The notes beneath the pieces are model-generated. The model was given only the letters and a program-made list of their open reading frames with translations, did not search any database and had not been told where the DNA came from. DNA of 64,000 nucleotides from Acutalibacter sp. 1XD8-36 (GTDB lineage Bacteria; Bacillota; Clostridia; Oscillospirales; Acutalibacteraceae), in the NCBI RefSeq assembly GCF_009917525.1, contig NZ_QZDU01000008.1, forward strand, positions 1-64,000. The letters run 5' to 3'. Shown piece by piece: positions 1 to 7,026 of the stretch; position 1 is the first letter of the stretch, and every line of letters starts with the position of its first letter. Made by a program: the position numbers and the translations under genes.

Positions 1-170
1 GTCGGCACATCCAGCCCGCCCAGCAGGGACAGCAGCGTGGTCTTGCCCGACCCGGACGGGCCGAGGATGGCATACATTTTCCCGGTTTCCAGTTCTGCGC
101 TGACGTTCTGCAAAACCGCTTTGCCCTTTTCGTAGGCGTAAGAAACATTTTTCAATTCCAGCATAGGCAT
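1..170 (-). CDS. ABC transporter ATP-binding protein (5' part only)
   Basis: The first 56 residues of an ABC ATPase are visible and the rest runs off the window. The start is [17 protein letters not shown], followed by a Walker A motif GPSGSGKTT at about residues 39-47, as in LolD/MacB-type ATPases that energise FtsX-like permeases. It lies 13 bp downstream of the permease-like gene, on the same strand and behind a response regulator, so the three form one cargo operon of antimicrobial-peptide or envelope-stress type. The substrate cannot be told from the sequence. Confidence 0.85.
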   Translation of the reverse strand, partial: MPMLELKNVSYAYEKGKAVLQNVSAELETGKMYAILGPSGSGKTTLLSLLGGLDVP

Positions 171-183
171 GATAGTACCTCCT

Positions 184-846
184 TCAGCTCATTTTAGACA
201 GGATTTCACGGGGTTTCAGCCGCATGACCGTGATGGACGATGCGCTGACCGTCACAATGACGATGGCAAGGCCGATCAGATAAAGCTGGGCCAAATTATC
301 CAGCCCAACGGACACCTGAATGCCGTTCTCCGTAGGCAGGGGCTTTTGAAGCAGATTATCCGCACCCACATCAACCGCAGCGGCGGCAGCTACAACATCG
401 TTATCGTCCCCCGGTTCCGTCTGCATACTCTGCTCCAACAGGTGGTTGCCGATCTGCCCCGCTATGGCGTTGCTGGTGAAGTAGGACAGGCCAAAGGCGA
501 AGACGGCAATCAGCAGCACCTCAATCAAATACTGCCCGATGATGGCCGATTTCCTGATACCCACGGACAGGAACACGCCAATCTCATGGATGCGGGTCTT
601 TGTCCAAAGGGTCAAAATCAGGGCCAGAATGATGGCGCTGACAACGATGATCACCACCAGCAGGGTCACGACCAATTCATTCAGCGTAGCCAGCGGAGCG
701 GCGGCGTTCTCGTAGGTTTCATTGTCTACTTCCACAGTAAAGGCTTTCCAGTCGATACCCGGCAGCCCATGTGTGACAACAACGACAAAGAGCATGATGC
801 TCATGGTATAGAGAAAGATTTTCGGAAACAGTTTTAATCGTTTCAT
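184..846 (-). CDS. Chimeric ORF: histidine-kinase N-terminus fused to the C-terminal part of an FtsX-like ABC permease
   Basis: A 220-residue ORF. Residues 1-27 ([20 protein letters not shown] and the following VVVVTHG) look like the cytoplasmic start and first membrane helix of a sensor histidine kinase. From about residue 50 the protein reads as the last three helices of an FtsX/MacB-type permease, with a cytoplasmic [19 protein letters not shown] loop, a periplasm-like D/A-rich stretch and a final helix ending in [11 protein letters not shown]. The gene starts in an ATGA overlap with the upstream response regulator, exactly where a kinase gene would start. I infer one in-frame deletion that removed the kinase body and the permease N-terminus. 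A full permease is about 400 residues or more, so transport is unlikely to work. Confidence 0.75.
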   Translation of the reverse strand: MKRLKLFPKIFLYTMSIMLFVVVVTHGLPGIDWKAFTVEVDNETYENAAAPLATLNELVVTLLVVIIVVSAIILALILTLWTKTRIHEIGVFLSVGIRKSAIIGQYLIEVLLIAVFAFGLSYFTSNAIAGQIGNHLLEQSMQTEPGDDNDVVAAAAAVDVGADNLLQKPLPTENGIQVSVGLDNLAQLYLIGLAIVIVTVSASSITVMRLKPREILSKMS

Positions 847-1508
847 GTCTGTACCTCGTATTTGTAGCCGATGCCTTTGACCGTCACGATACGGTCAAGC
901 CGCAGCTTCTTCCGCAGATTTTTGATGTAGGTGTCCACGGTTCGGTCGATGATTGGATAGTCAGCGCCCCACAACTCATCCAAAATCTGCGAACGGGTCA
1001 GCACCAGTCCTTTATGTTCCACCAGCAGCCGGAGCAAATCAATTTCCTTGGGCATAATGTCGATTTTCCCGGCGCTGTCGCTGGCGGTGTAGCCAGAGAA
1101 ATCAACGGTCACGTCGCCAAAGGTTATAGTTTGAGGTAACGGGGCCTGTCCACTTCGCCGTAGGAGGGCGGCGATCCGTTTCCCCAGCAGCACCATGGAA
1201 AAGGGCTTTGTCATGTAATCGTCCGCCTGTTCGTCAAAACTCATGACCTGGGTATACTCGTCCTCAATGGCCGTAAGCATCAGAACGAGCGTTGTGCTCG
1301 TTCGTCGTATCTCATGCAGAATAGACAGGCCGCTGACATGGGGCAGCATAATGTCCAGCACAACAAGGTCGATGCTGTTCTCACGGAAAAGCTGAAGGGC
1401 CTCGCTGCCATCATAGGCCGGAATGAGCGAGTGGCCCGTGGGCTTGAGATATTCGCAGATCGCATCGTTCGTCTTGTGATCGTCCTCAACAATTAGTAGT
1501 GTTGCCAT
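843..1508 (-). CDS. OmpR/PhoB-family response regulator
   Basis: A 221-residue protein with an N-terminal receiver domain (acidic pocket EDD near residue 8, phospho-acceptor Asp at about 52 in VVLDIMLP, Lys in MTKPF near 101) and a C-terminal winged helix ending in VDTYIKNLRKKL and GIGYKYEV. The start used is the ATG preceded by AAAGGAGG with a 7-nt gap; a GTG two codons upstream is also possible. The stop overlaps the next start as ATGA, so the original operon was regulator-kinase-permease-ATPase. The partner kinase is now reduced to its first helix, leaving this regulator without an obvious phosphate donor. Confidence 0.93.
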   Translation of the reverse strand: MATLLIVEDDHKTNDAICEYLKPTGHSLIPAYDGSEALQLFRENSIDLVVLDIMLPHVSGLSILHEIRRTSTTLVLMLTAIEDEYTQVMSFDEQADDYMTKPFSMVLLGKRIAALLRRSGQAPLPQTITFGDVTVDFSGYTASDSAGKIDIMPKEIDLLRLLVEHKGLVLTRSQILDELWGADYPIIDRTVDTYIKNLRKKLRLDRIVTVKGIGYKYEVQT

Positions 1509-1570
1509 TGGCACACCTCCTTTGGGGGGCAGTATAACATGGGAATGTGGAATGTGTGTGAAATAGTTGT

Positions 1571-2116
1571 CTATTTTTCAATTCTTCGACAACGCTGGTA
1601 TAGAATGAAATAGTACCAAACATAGAATTTCATTTTGTTTTCATATCCGCCCATACAATGTAAAATGACATAGGGTGATATGAAAATGTACGACAAACAA
1701 ATCCGATTCGACTTTCGTCCTCTTGCCCGGGAAATCAAACGAAAACGGGAAAGTATGGGGTGGATGCAGGAATACCTTGTCCGGTGGGTCTTGGAATCCT
1801 CCTTGCCGGAGCTGCGGACGTAAATGCGGATGCCCTTCTCGCCCTTGCGGATATACGCCTGCTCCTTCTTCCAGTCCTCAAAGGAGCCAAGCCGGGTAGC
1901 GCCCGGACACTGGGCGTAAATCAGCAGGGCATTGGCGCTGCCCCCGCTCAGGGTCCCGCTGGCAAGGTTGAAACGCTCCACCACGTCCAGCAGGCGGGGG
2001 AACTGCTCCATATCGCCCCAAACCTCCTCCACGGTTTCGGCGGTCAGCCTGCCGGTTTCCTCCCGGAGCTTTTTCTGGTAGGCAAGATACTGGCTAAAAT
2101 CAAAATTTCCGTTCAT
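1571..2116 (-). pseudogene. ArdC-like N-terminal domain protein, truncated
   Basis: Residues 1 to about 105 resemble the N-terminal ssDNA-binding domain of ArdC-type antirestriction proteins and of the large helicases of conjugative elements: WGDMEQFPRLLDVVERF, then LLIYAQCPGATRLGSFEDWK and KGEKGIRIYV. After about residue 112 the frame leaves the family and becomes a low-complexity read-through of DNA that codes on the other strand. The ribosome site (GGATGGTATC before ATG) is intact. The break falls near 1775-1785, against the truncated HTH gene on the plus strand, so one deletion destroyed both. Confidence 0.7.
1680..1778 (+). pseudogene. Xre-type HTH regulator, N-terminal fragment
   Basis: An ATG at 1680 opens a frame reading MKMYDKQIRFDFRPLAREIK and then RKRESMGWMQEYL, which matches the start and first helices of the small helix-turn-helix regulators found at the ends of Tn916-like elements. 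After about 33 residues it runs into the antisense of the ArdC-like gene and is no longer recognisable. AGGG lies 3 nt before the start. Family assignment rests on these residues only. Confidence 0.55.
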
Positions 2117-2134
2117 GATACCATCCTTTCTGCG

Positions 2135-2887
2135 TTAGATTTCTCTTGTTGCCGTGCTCAAATTGTGCATATTCTTTTCATAAAAAAGCCGGGCCGTATC
2201 GTCCCTGCTGGGGATGTGGCCCGCCACTGGGGGCTGGCCCAAAGTTTCCTTACCGGCACCCTGACGGATTGCCTCAACCCTCTCCCGGACCGACTGCCGC
2301 CCGCTGGCGGTAGACGTTGACAAGCCCTCTGACGGAGCAGCGCTCCCGCGCTCCGCCGGGGTAGTAGGGTTTGGGGTGGCGTGGGGCTGCACCTCGTCCA
2401 TAAACTGTGTGATAAAATCCGCGTTCTTGGCCCGGTTGCGCTGGCGCAGTTCCTCCTCACTCATGGCCTCCACCTCCTGGGGTGTGACTTCCCTGGCTGA
2501 TTCCTGCTCATACTCCGCAGACTTCACGCCGTTGAGTTCATTGATTTCAATAATGCGGTTTACGATGTCCGCCTGGTCCGGGCTGCAGAAGATGGTAAAC
2601 AGCCGCTCACCCTCTGGATGAATCTTGTCCAGGCTCACACAGGAGAACCGTACCCCAGCGCTCATGGCAGCGTCATAAAAGGTCTTGTAATCCTTTTCCA
2701 TAAGGTCAAACTGGCAGAAGCCCTTGCCCTGTTGAATCATCCGCTCCATCTCCATGGCGCTGCGGGTACTGTAATCCTGCTGGTTCATCCCAGCCATGAC
2801 CCCGGCAAGCCGGGCGTTGTTCCGCTCCCCGGCGCGCGCCGCCTCCTCGATAATTCGGAACACATAGGCAATGCCCTTATATGTCAC
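2135..2887 (-). CDS. DUF3801/PcfB-like conjugal transfer accessory protein
   Basis: A 250-residue soluble protein. Residues 35-125 (RSAMEMERMIQQGKGFCQFD through SPDQADIVNRIIE) have the spacing and character of DUF3801/PcfB proteins, which are encoded beside relaxases and coupling proteins in Gram-positive conjugative elements. The C-terminal half is polar, with a Pro/Ser/Thr-rich linker. It overlaps the relaxase stop by 11 bp, so the two are translationally coupled. In related elements the VirD4/TcpA coupling ATPase usually follows; here the next gene is the truncated ArdC fragment, so the coupling protein appears to have been lost. Confidence 0.65.
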   Translation of the reverse strand: MTYKGIAYVFRIIEEAARAGERNNARLAGVMAGMNQQDYSTRSAMEMERMIQQGKGFCQFDLMEKDYKTFYDAAMSAGVRFSCVSLDKIHPEGERLFTIFCSPDQADIVNRIIEINELNGVKSAEYEQESAREVTPQEVEAMSEEELRQRNRAKNADFITQFMDEVQPHATPNPTTPAERGSAAPSEGLSTSTASGRQSVRERVEAIRQGAGKETLGQPPVAGHIPSRDDTARLFYEKNMHNLSTATREI

Positions 2888-4199
2888 CTCTTTCCCTTCC
2901 TAACTGGCGTTGAGCAATCTCCTTTTCCCGGTCCACTGCCGCCGTAACCGAAGTACAGCGTTCCGCAATATCCTTGCAAAGACTCCGCTCCCGGTAGAGC
3001 GGTTTCAGCCGCTGGTTAATACCTGAGATTTTCTGCTCTATCACCTGCCTTTCCTCCCAAGTGGGGTTCTTCTGCAAATCCCGTTTCAAATACCACCTCT
3101 CTTTGTGCAGTTCATGGATTCTTTCACCTAGCGAAACCTGATAGGCGCTCAGCTCCTTTCCTGTCTGTATTTTGTTGCGCACCAGCAGCCGCGCCTCCTG
3201 GGAATACTTTTCCAGCTTGGCCAGGGCCTTGCGCTGCTCCATACTGGGGTAGCGGGGATAGCTCTGCCGCCGGATGCTCACCAGCATATACCGGTAGTGC
3301 AGATAGGTGGCGTTAAGGCCACGGCGGTCATATCTCCGGGCATAGTAGCCGGTATACCGCTTTTGGTATGCGCGGTGTTCCTCCTGATTCTTCCACACTC
3401 CATAGACCTGCCGGGGTTTTTGCTGCCGGGGGCGGCGGTCCTGATTCTTTCCGGCAATACGCTTGCGAATATCTTCCTCCGTATATCCGTCTTTGAATTT
3501 GTACAGCCGGAAAAAGCCGTGACCCTCCGGGGAAATAGCCGGGTACTTACCCTCCCGCTTGACCCGGTAGCCCATCTGCGTTAAGATACGGTAGAAGTCA
3601 TTTAGGCCGGCAGCAGCGTTGATTGCCCGGTCTATATCCTGGTACATGATGGAGTGGACCGTGGGGGAGGGCTGCGGTTTCTTATGGTGCTGGGCAGGAT
3701 AGCTCTCATACTTGTGCGACTTCGCCTCCTTTATGATAGAAAGACCGTATTTTTCGCAAAGCCGGTCTGAGATTTTGCGTATACGGTCGTAGTACATGGC
3801 GTTGGGCTGGTGGAACTTGCTCCCATCTATAAAGGAAACCGAGTTAAGGATAATGTGCGAGTGGATATGCTCCTTATCTGTGTGGGTGGCAACCACTGCC
3901 TCGAACTTCTCCCCAAACAGCTCCTTTGCCAGCTCCACGCCAATCTGGTGGGCAACCTCCGGCGTGACTTCTCCCGGCTTAAAGCTCTGCTCCAAGTGGT
4001 AAGCCAGCCTGCCGCCTTGTTTGCCAAAGCGCAGCTTGGTGCTTACCATCTGATTGGCGGGGGGTTGCCAGTCATTGGGCGGGATAAACAGATTCACGCC
4101 AGTCACCAGCTTGCCCTCCTGGGTTTTTGCCGGGTTCAGGATGTAGCGGATAGCCCTGGGCAGATGGCTTTTAACCGGCCATATCTTCGTCTGCGCCAT
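2877..4199 (-). CDS. MOBP-type relaxase (mobilization nuclease)
   Basis: A 440-residue relaxase that would nick one strand at oriT and pilot it in transfer. The metal-binding three-histidine motif is clear: His106, His111, His113 and His115 in THTDKEHIHSHIILNSVSF. An upstream AIRYILNPAKT segment (residues 16-26) holds Tyr19, a candidate nucleophile. Residues after about 250 are highly basic and coiled-coil-like, as in the C-terminal halves of such proteins. The start overlaps the MobC gene by 29 bp and the stop overlaps the DUF3801 gene. The frame is intact, so this element could still be mobilized in trans by a helper even though its own secretion genes are broken. Confidence 0.92.
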   Translation of the reverse strand: MAQTKIWPVKSHLPRAIRYILNPAKTQEGKLVTGVNLFIPPNDWQPPANQMVSTKLRFGKQGGRLAYHLEQSFKPGEVTPEVAHQIGVELAKELFGEKFEAVVATHTDKEHIHSHIILNSVSFIDGSKFHQPNAMYYDRIRKISDRLCEKYGLSIIKEAKSHKYESYPAQHHKKPQPSPTVHSIMYQDIDRAINAAAGLNDFYRILTQMGYRVKREGKYPAISPEGHGFFRLYKFKDGYTEEDIRKRIAGKNQDRRPRQQKPRQVYGVWKNQEEHRAYQKRYTGYYARRYDRRGLNATYLHYRYMLVSIRRQSYPRYPSMEQRKALAKLEKYSQEARLLVRNKIQTGKELSAYQVSLGERIHELHKERWYLKRDLQKNPTWEERQVIEQKISGINQRLKPLYRERSLCKDIAERCTSVTAAVDREKEIAQRQLGRERGDI

Positions 4200-4503
4200 C
4201 CGCTGTACCCACTACCGCTTGCTCGATTCGCCGCAGGCTGTCCCGCAGGTGAGTCACGTTCTCATAGTAAGCAGCCTCGTCAATCAGGCCGGTGGCGTTT
4301 GCCACAAAAGCTAACTGGTTAAGATTGCTGCCGATCTCCTTTAGCTCACGGCTCAAGGCAAAGTAATCAGCGGGCGGGGATTCCCTAGGCTTGTATCCGT
4401 TGATGATCTGCCGGACATAGCCCGACATGGAAAGGCCGCAGGACTTGGCCCGCCTTTTCAGCCGCTTATGTTCCTTTTCGGTCAGGCGGAAATTAAACCA
4501 CAA
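4171..4503 (-). CDS. MobC-like relaxosome accessory protein
   Basis: A 110-residue protein with an N-terminal ribbon-helix-helix (FRLTEKEHKRLKRRAKSCGL then SMSGYVRQII) and a C-terminal MobC region (ELKEIGSNLNQLAFVAN). Such proteins bind oriT next to the nick and help the relaxase open the duplex. The only in-frame start is TTG at 4503, with AAGGAA about 9 nt upstream; an in-frame TAG lies just before it. The probable oriT lies directly upstream of this gene, the usual arrangement. Confidence 0.85.
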   Translation of the reverse strand: MWFNFRLTEKEHKRLKRRAKSCGLSMSGYVRQIINGYKPRESPPADYFALSRELKEIGSNLNQLAFVANATGLIDEAAYYENVTHLRDSLRRIEQAVVGTADGADEDMAG

Positions 4504-4529
4504 CTTAACAACTTCCTTCTACAAAGTAA

Positions 4530-4663
4530 AGCGCGGAGCGCTCTAAAAGCCGGGGTATTAGGGGTGTCCCCTAACCAGTGGTATTTGTGTAGACGGTTGT
4601 GTAGACAACCGTGTATACAAATGCGATGCTGGCTAGTACCGGGAACGCCCTGCGGTCGTTCCC
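4530..4663. other. Probable origin of transfer (oriT) with four inverted repeats
   Basis: The non-coding 200 bp upstream of mobC holds four palindromes in a row: AGCGC-GGA-GCGCT (4530-4542); TTAGGGG-TGT-CCCCTAA (4558-4574); ACGGTTGT-GTAG-ACAACCGT (4593-4612), which extends imperfectly to 17 bp per arm; and GGGAACG with CGTTCCC (4641-4663). Position next to mobC-relaxase and the hairpin density are the hallmarks of MOBP oriT regions. The nick site cannot be assigned by eye. Confidence 0.6.
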
Positions 4664-4670
4664 TCTACGG

Positions 4671-4689
4671 GTGGGGCCGCAGGCCCCAC
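4671..4689 (+). terminator. Strong GC hairpin followed by TTTT
   Basis: GTGGGGCC-GCA-GGCCCCAC is a perfect 8-bp stem with a 3-nt loop, followed on the plus strand by TTTTG. It separates the probable oriT from the small gene at 4702-4983 and may also be part of the oriT structure. Confidence 0.45.
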
Positions 4690-4701
4690 TTTTGCCCCCC
4701 G

Positions 4702-4983
4702 TCAGCCCTCCCAAGAGGGGGCGTCGGTGCTCCCCTCCGGCTCCGGGGCAGGAGTTTTAAGAGGCTCCGGCGGTGCTCCGCACTCCTTTTCCCACTTGGC
4801 ATCCAGGTACTTCCGCACCCCGACCGGCACGGTTTTCCGATACCAGTCCTCCATGGATTCCGCTAGGCAGACCTCGATTTTGCCGCCGGTTTCGTCCAAA
4901 AAATGCTCCAAAGCCTCCCGCTTATCGTCCGGGAAAGAGATGGTCAACGTCACCAAATTTTCCTTTTTTGCTATAGCTTTCAC
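4702..4983 (-). CDS. Small DUF6103-like element protein
   Basis: A 93-residue protein whose core (VTLTISFPDDKREALEHFLD, then YRKTVPVGVRKYLDAKW) resembles the DUF6103 family of small, probably DNA-associated proteins encoded between the helicase and mobC genes of conjugative elements. The tail is Pro/Glu-rich. The longest frame begins at GTG 4983, but an internal GTG at 4953 has a better ribosome site (AAGGA, 7-nt gap) and would give a protein of family-typical length. Function unknown. Confidence 0.55.
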   Translation of the reverse strand: MKAIAKKENLVTLTISFPDDKREALEHFLDETGGKIEVCLAESMEDWYRKTVPVGVRKYLDAKWEKECGAPPEPLKTPAPEPEGSTDAPSWEG

Positions 4984-5048
4984 CTCGATTCCGTATTATA
5001 ATTGAAAGAAAAAAGCCCCCAGGGGGGCCTCTGGCGGCAGAATTGTTG

Positions 5049-5798
5049 TCACAGTTCAAAATCATCACTCCTTTCACGGGGCTTTTGCTGCGCGGGAACG
5101 GTGGCTTTTTCATCACGTTTCTGCTCTAAAACCTCCCTGCGGAACATAGAAACAAAGCTGTTCAGCAGGGTCGAATGGGTCTCGCATATGTACCGGTACG
5201 GCTCTTCTCCCACGTGTGAAGTATCGGCTTTCATTGCCCATTCCCGATTGCTACGTGAAAACCGCCCATCCCATTCCTTATGCTGAATGGTGCAGGCCAG
5301 TACATCCCTTATGCGTTCTGGGCTGTACTTCTCCATGGCCTCCGGAAGACATTCCTTGTTCAGGTGCATACCGTCAAAGTGCTTGTTGATGGATGCAGTG
5401 ATTGCCCTTGCGCAGCCCTCATAGGCTTTCCGGGACGCGAAATAGGCGTCGCGCTCGCCGTGCTCTATGGCATATTTATAGTCCTGGCGGTAGATGGGCG
5501 GCTCCATGTATAGGTTAGCGGCGATTTCAACAGCGGCGAGGATATCGTCATTGGGGCTGTCCAAATCCTGGTATTCCTTGAGCACATCAGCCAGTGGGCA
5601 GGATGATTTCAGCAGCGCCCGCACCTGATTTTCCGGCAGTACCCCATTGCACACAGCGTCAAGAATATCCTCTCTGGCGGTGTATTCCCAAGTATGTTCC
5701 AAGATTTTATCGGGCGGCATAGCCAGCAGTTCAGCCCGGTAAGCCTCCTGCTCCGCGTTCATCCTTTCGTACAATTCATTGCAGGTCTGTTCATCCAT
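5049..5798 (-). CDS. DUF3848/DUF3849 domain protein of a conjugative element
   Basis: A 249-residue protein from an ATG with AGGGAG 8 nt upstream; the frame extends further 5' but without a comparable ribosome site. Residues 1-80 (MDEQTCNELYERMNAEQEAY onward) fit DUF3848; the C-terminal part, with KHFDGMHLNKECLPEAMEKY and IQHKEWDGRFSRSNREWA, fits DUF3849. These domains are found together only in accessory proteins of large Firmicutes conjugative elements. Their function is not known. Confidence 0.75.
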   Translation of the reverse strand: MDEQTCNELYERMNAEQEAYRAELLAMPPDKILEHTWEYTAREDILDAVCNGVLPENQVRALLKSSCPLADVLKEYQDLDSPNDDILAAVEIAANLYMEPPIYRQDYKYAIEHGERDAYFASRKAYEGCARAITASINKHFDGMHLNKECLPEAMEKYSPERIRDVLACTIQHKEWDGRFSRSNREWAMKADTSHVGEEPYRYICETHSTLLNSFVSMFRREVLEQKRDEKATVPAQQKPRERSDDFEL

Positions 5799-5836
5799 AG
5801 CATCGCTCCCTTTCAAAAAAATGAGCGCAAAAAAGG

Positions 5837-5860
5837 CGGGGCTGTTTCCAGCTCCGCCTC
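5837..5860 (-). terminator. Intrinsic terminator upstream of the DUF3848 gene
   Basis: GGCGGAGCTG-GAAA-CAGCCCCGCC on the minus strand (one G-T pair in a 10-bp stem) is followed immediately by TTTTTT. It would stop transcripts coming from the helicase remnant before the DUF3848 gene. Confidence 0.7.
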
Positions 5861-5938
5861 TCTGCACTTCTTTACAGTACATATTATAGCAGGAAAAAGT
5901 GGACGAATCAAGGACGCTTTGTGAACGTCTGGCAGGTC

Positions 5939-6913
5939 TTACCGCGTGATCTCCTCTGCGGAAAAAGATGGCACGGAACGGCCTGTCGTTTCTTCTGGTC
6001 CATCATCCCTCATCTTTAAAGCAATGTCCAGCTCCGCAATCCTCGCCAGCTTGTTTTTCAGCTCCTGTTCCTGTGGGAAGGGCCTGCCTACCTCGGCTTT
6101 GGCGCTCTCTATCTGCTGCTTTATGTTCTCTAAACTGGCCTTTGTTTTTTCCAGTTCCTCCGGCAGACGTTCCAGGGCATTGTCCATGCGGGTGATATTC
6201 CCTATATCAGAATCGCTTGCATCAAAGGCATATTCCACAGCCCCTTTGAGAATGATTTGTTTGTTGACACTGGCATAGGGATTCTTTATCAGCACTTTCA
6301 GCCCGCGATTCTTGACTGTAATTTCAATCTGCCGCAGGACCTGCTCACTGTTTTCGCTGACCGCCGTGCCCAGGGCGGTCACAGCGTCCAGGGTGTTAAA
6401 ATCGAACACAGGCATAAAATCCTCTTGTGAGAACTGCTCACTTGGGTCCAGACCGCACCGGGAGAACAGGGCATAGGCCGTGCTGACGCTGGCTGCGTCC
6501 CGGAAAGCCATCTCTATATTCAGCTCGTCAAACTCCTCCAAAAATGAGCCGGGAACACTGGCAAGGATGTCCTCCATATGGTCCTCCCAATACCCGGCAG
6601 CTAACTCCTGGGCAATGGCCTCCAGCTGGTAGGCCAAGCCGCTTTCGTCTGTGATATTGTACTTATCCGCCAGGGCGGCAGTTACCGGCTCCGTGTGTTC
6701 GTCCAGGTACTCCCATACATAGGGGCGGCGGCTCCCATCCCTGCTCACCGTGTCCTCTATGTCGAACACATACCGCAGCCCACGGCTGTTCTCCCCGGCA
6801 TCCGGCAGGGCGATACCCTTACACCCCCGCCGCACGACCCGGCCCATGCGTTTATTCCACACATCGTAGCTGGCGCAGGCCGTGGCCTCCGGGCGTTGGG
6901 CATAGATAAACAC
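5939..6913 (-). pseudogene. Remnant of the large conjugative-element helicase (N-terminus lost, internal deletion)
   Basis: Reads FIYAQRPEATACASYDVWNK at its start, the ArdC-like region that opens the very large (about 2,000 residues or more) SNF2-type helicase/methylase proteins of these elements. It continues through the usual DEHTEPVTAALADKYN region to about residue 200. It then passes directly into what looks like the extreme C-terminus: LIKNPYASVNKQIILKGAVE, a coiled coil and a Glu/Arg-rich tail. The helicase motifs that should lie between are missing. An in-frame TAG eight codons upstream of the first visible residues cuts off the true N-terminus. I infer both an internal deletion and a 5' truncation at the edge of the inserted AT-rich module. 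Confidence 0.65.
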
Positions 6914-7026
6914 CTGCTCGATGTAGGGGTACTTCTAAAGCCGTTGTCAAGGGTATTTGTCAAAAAAAGAGAACCAGCCTTGCGGCAGGCTAGTCCTCTC
7001 TGTGATTCAAATTAAGGCTTTATGTG

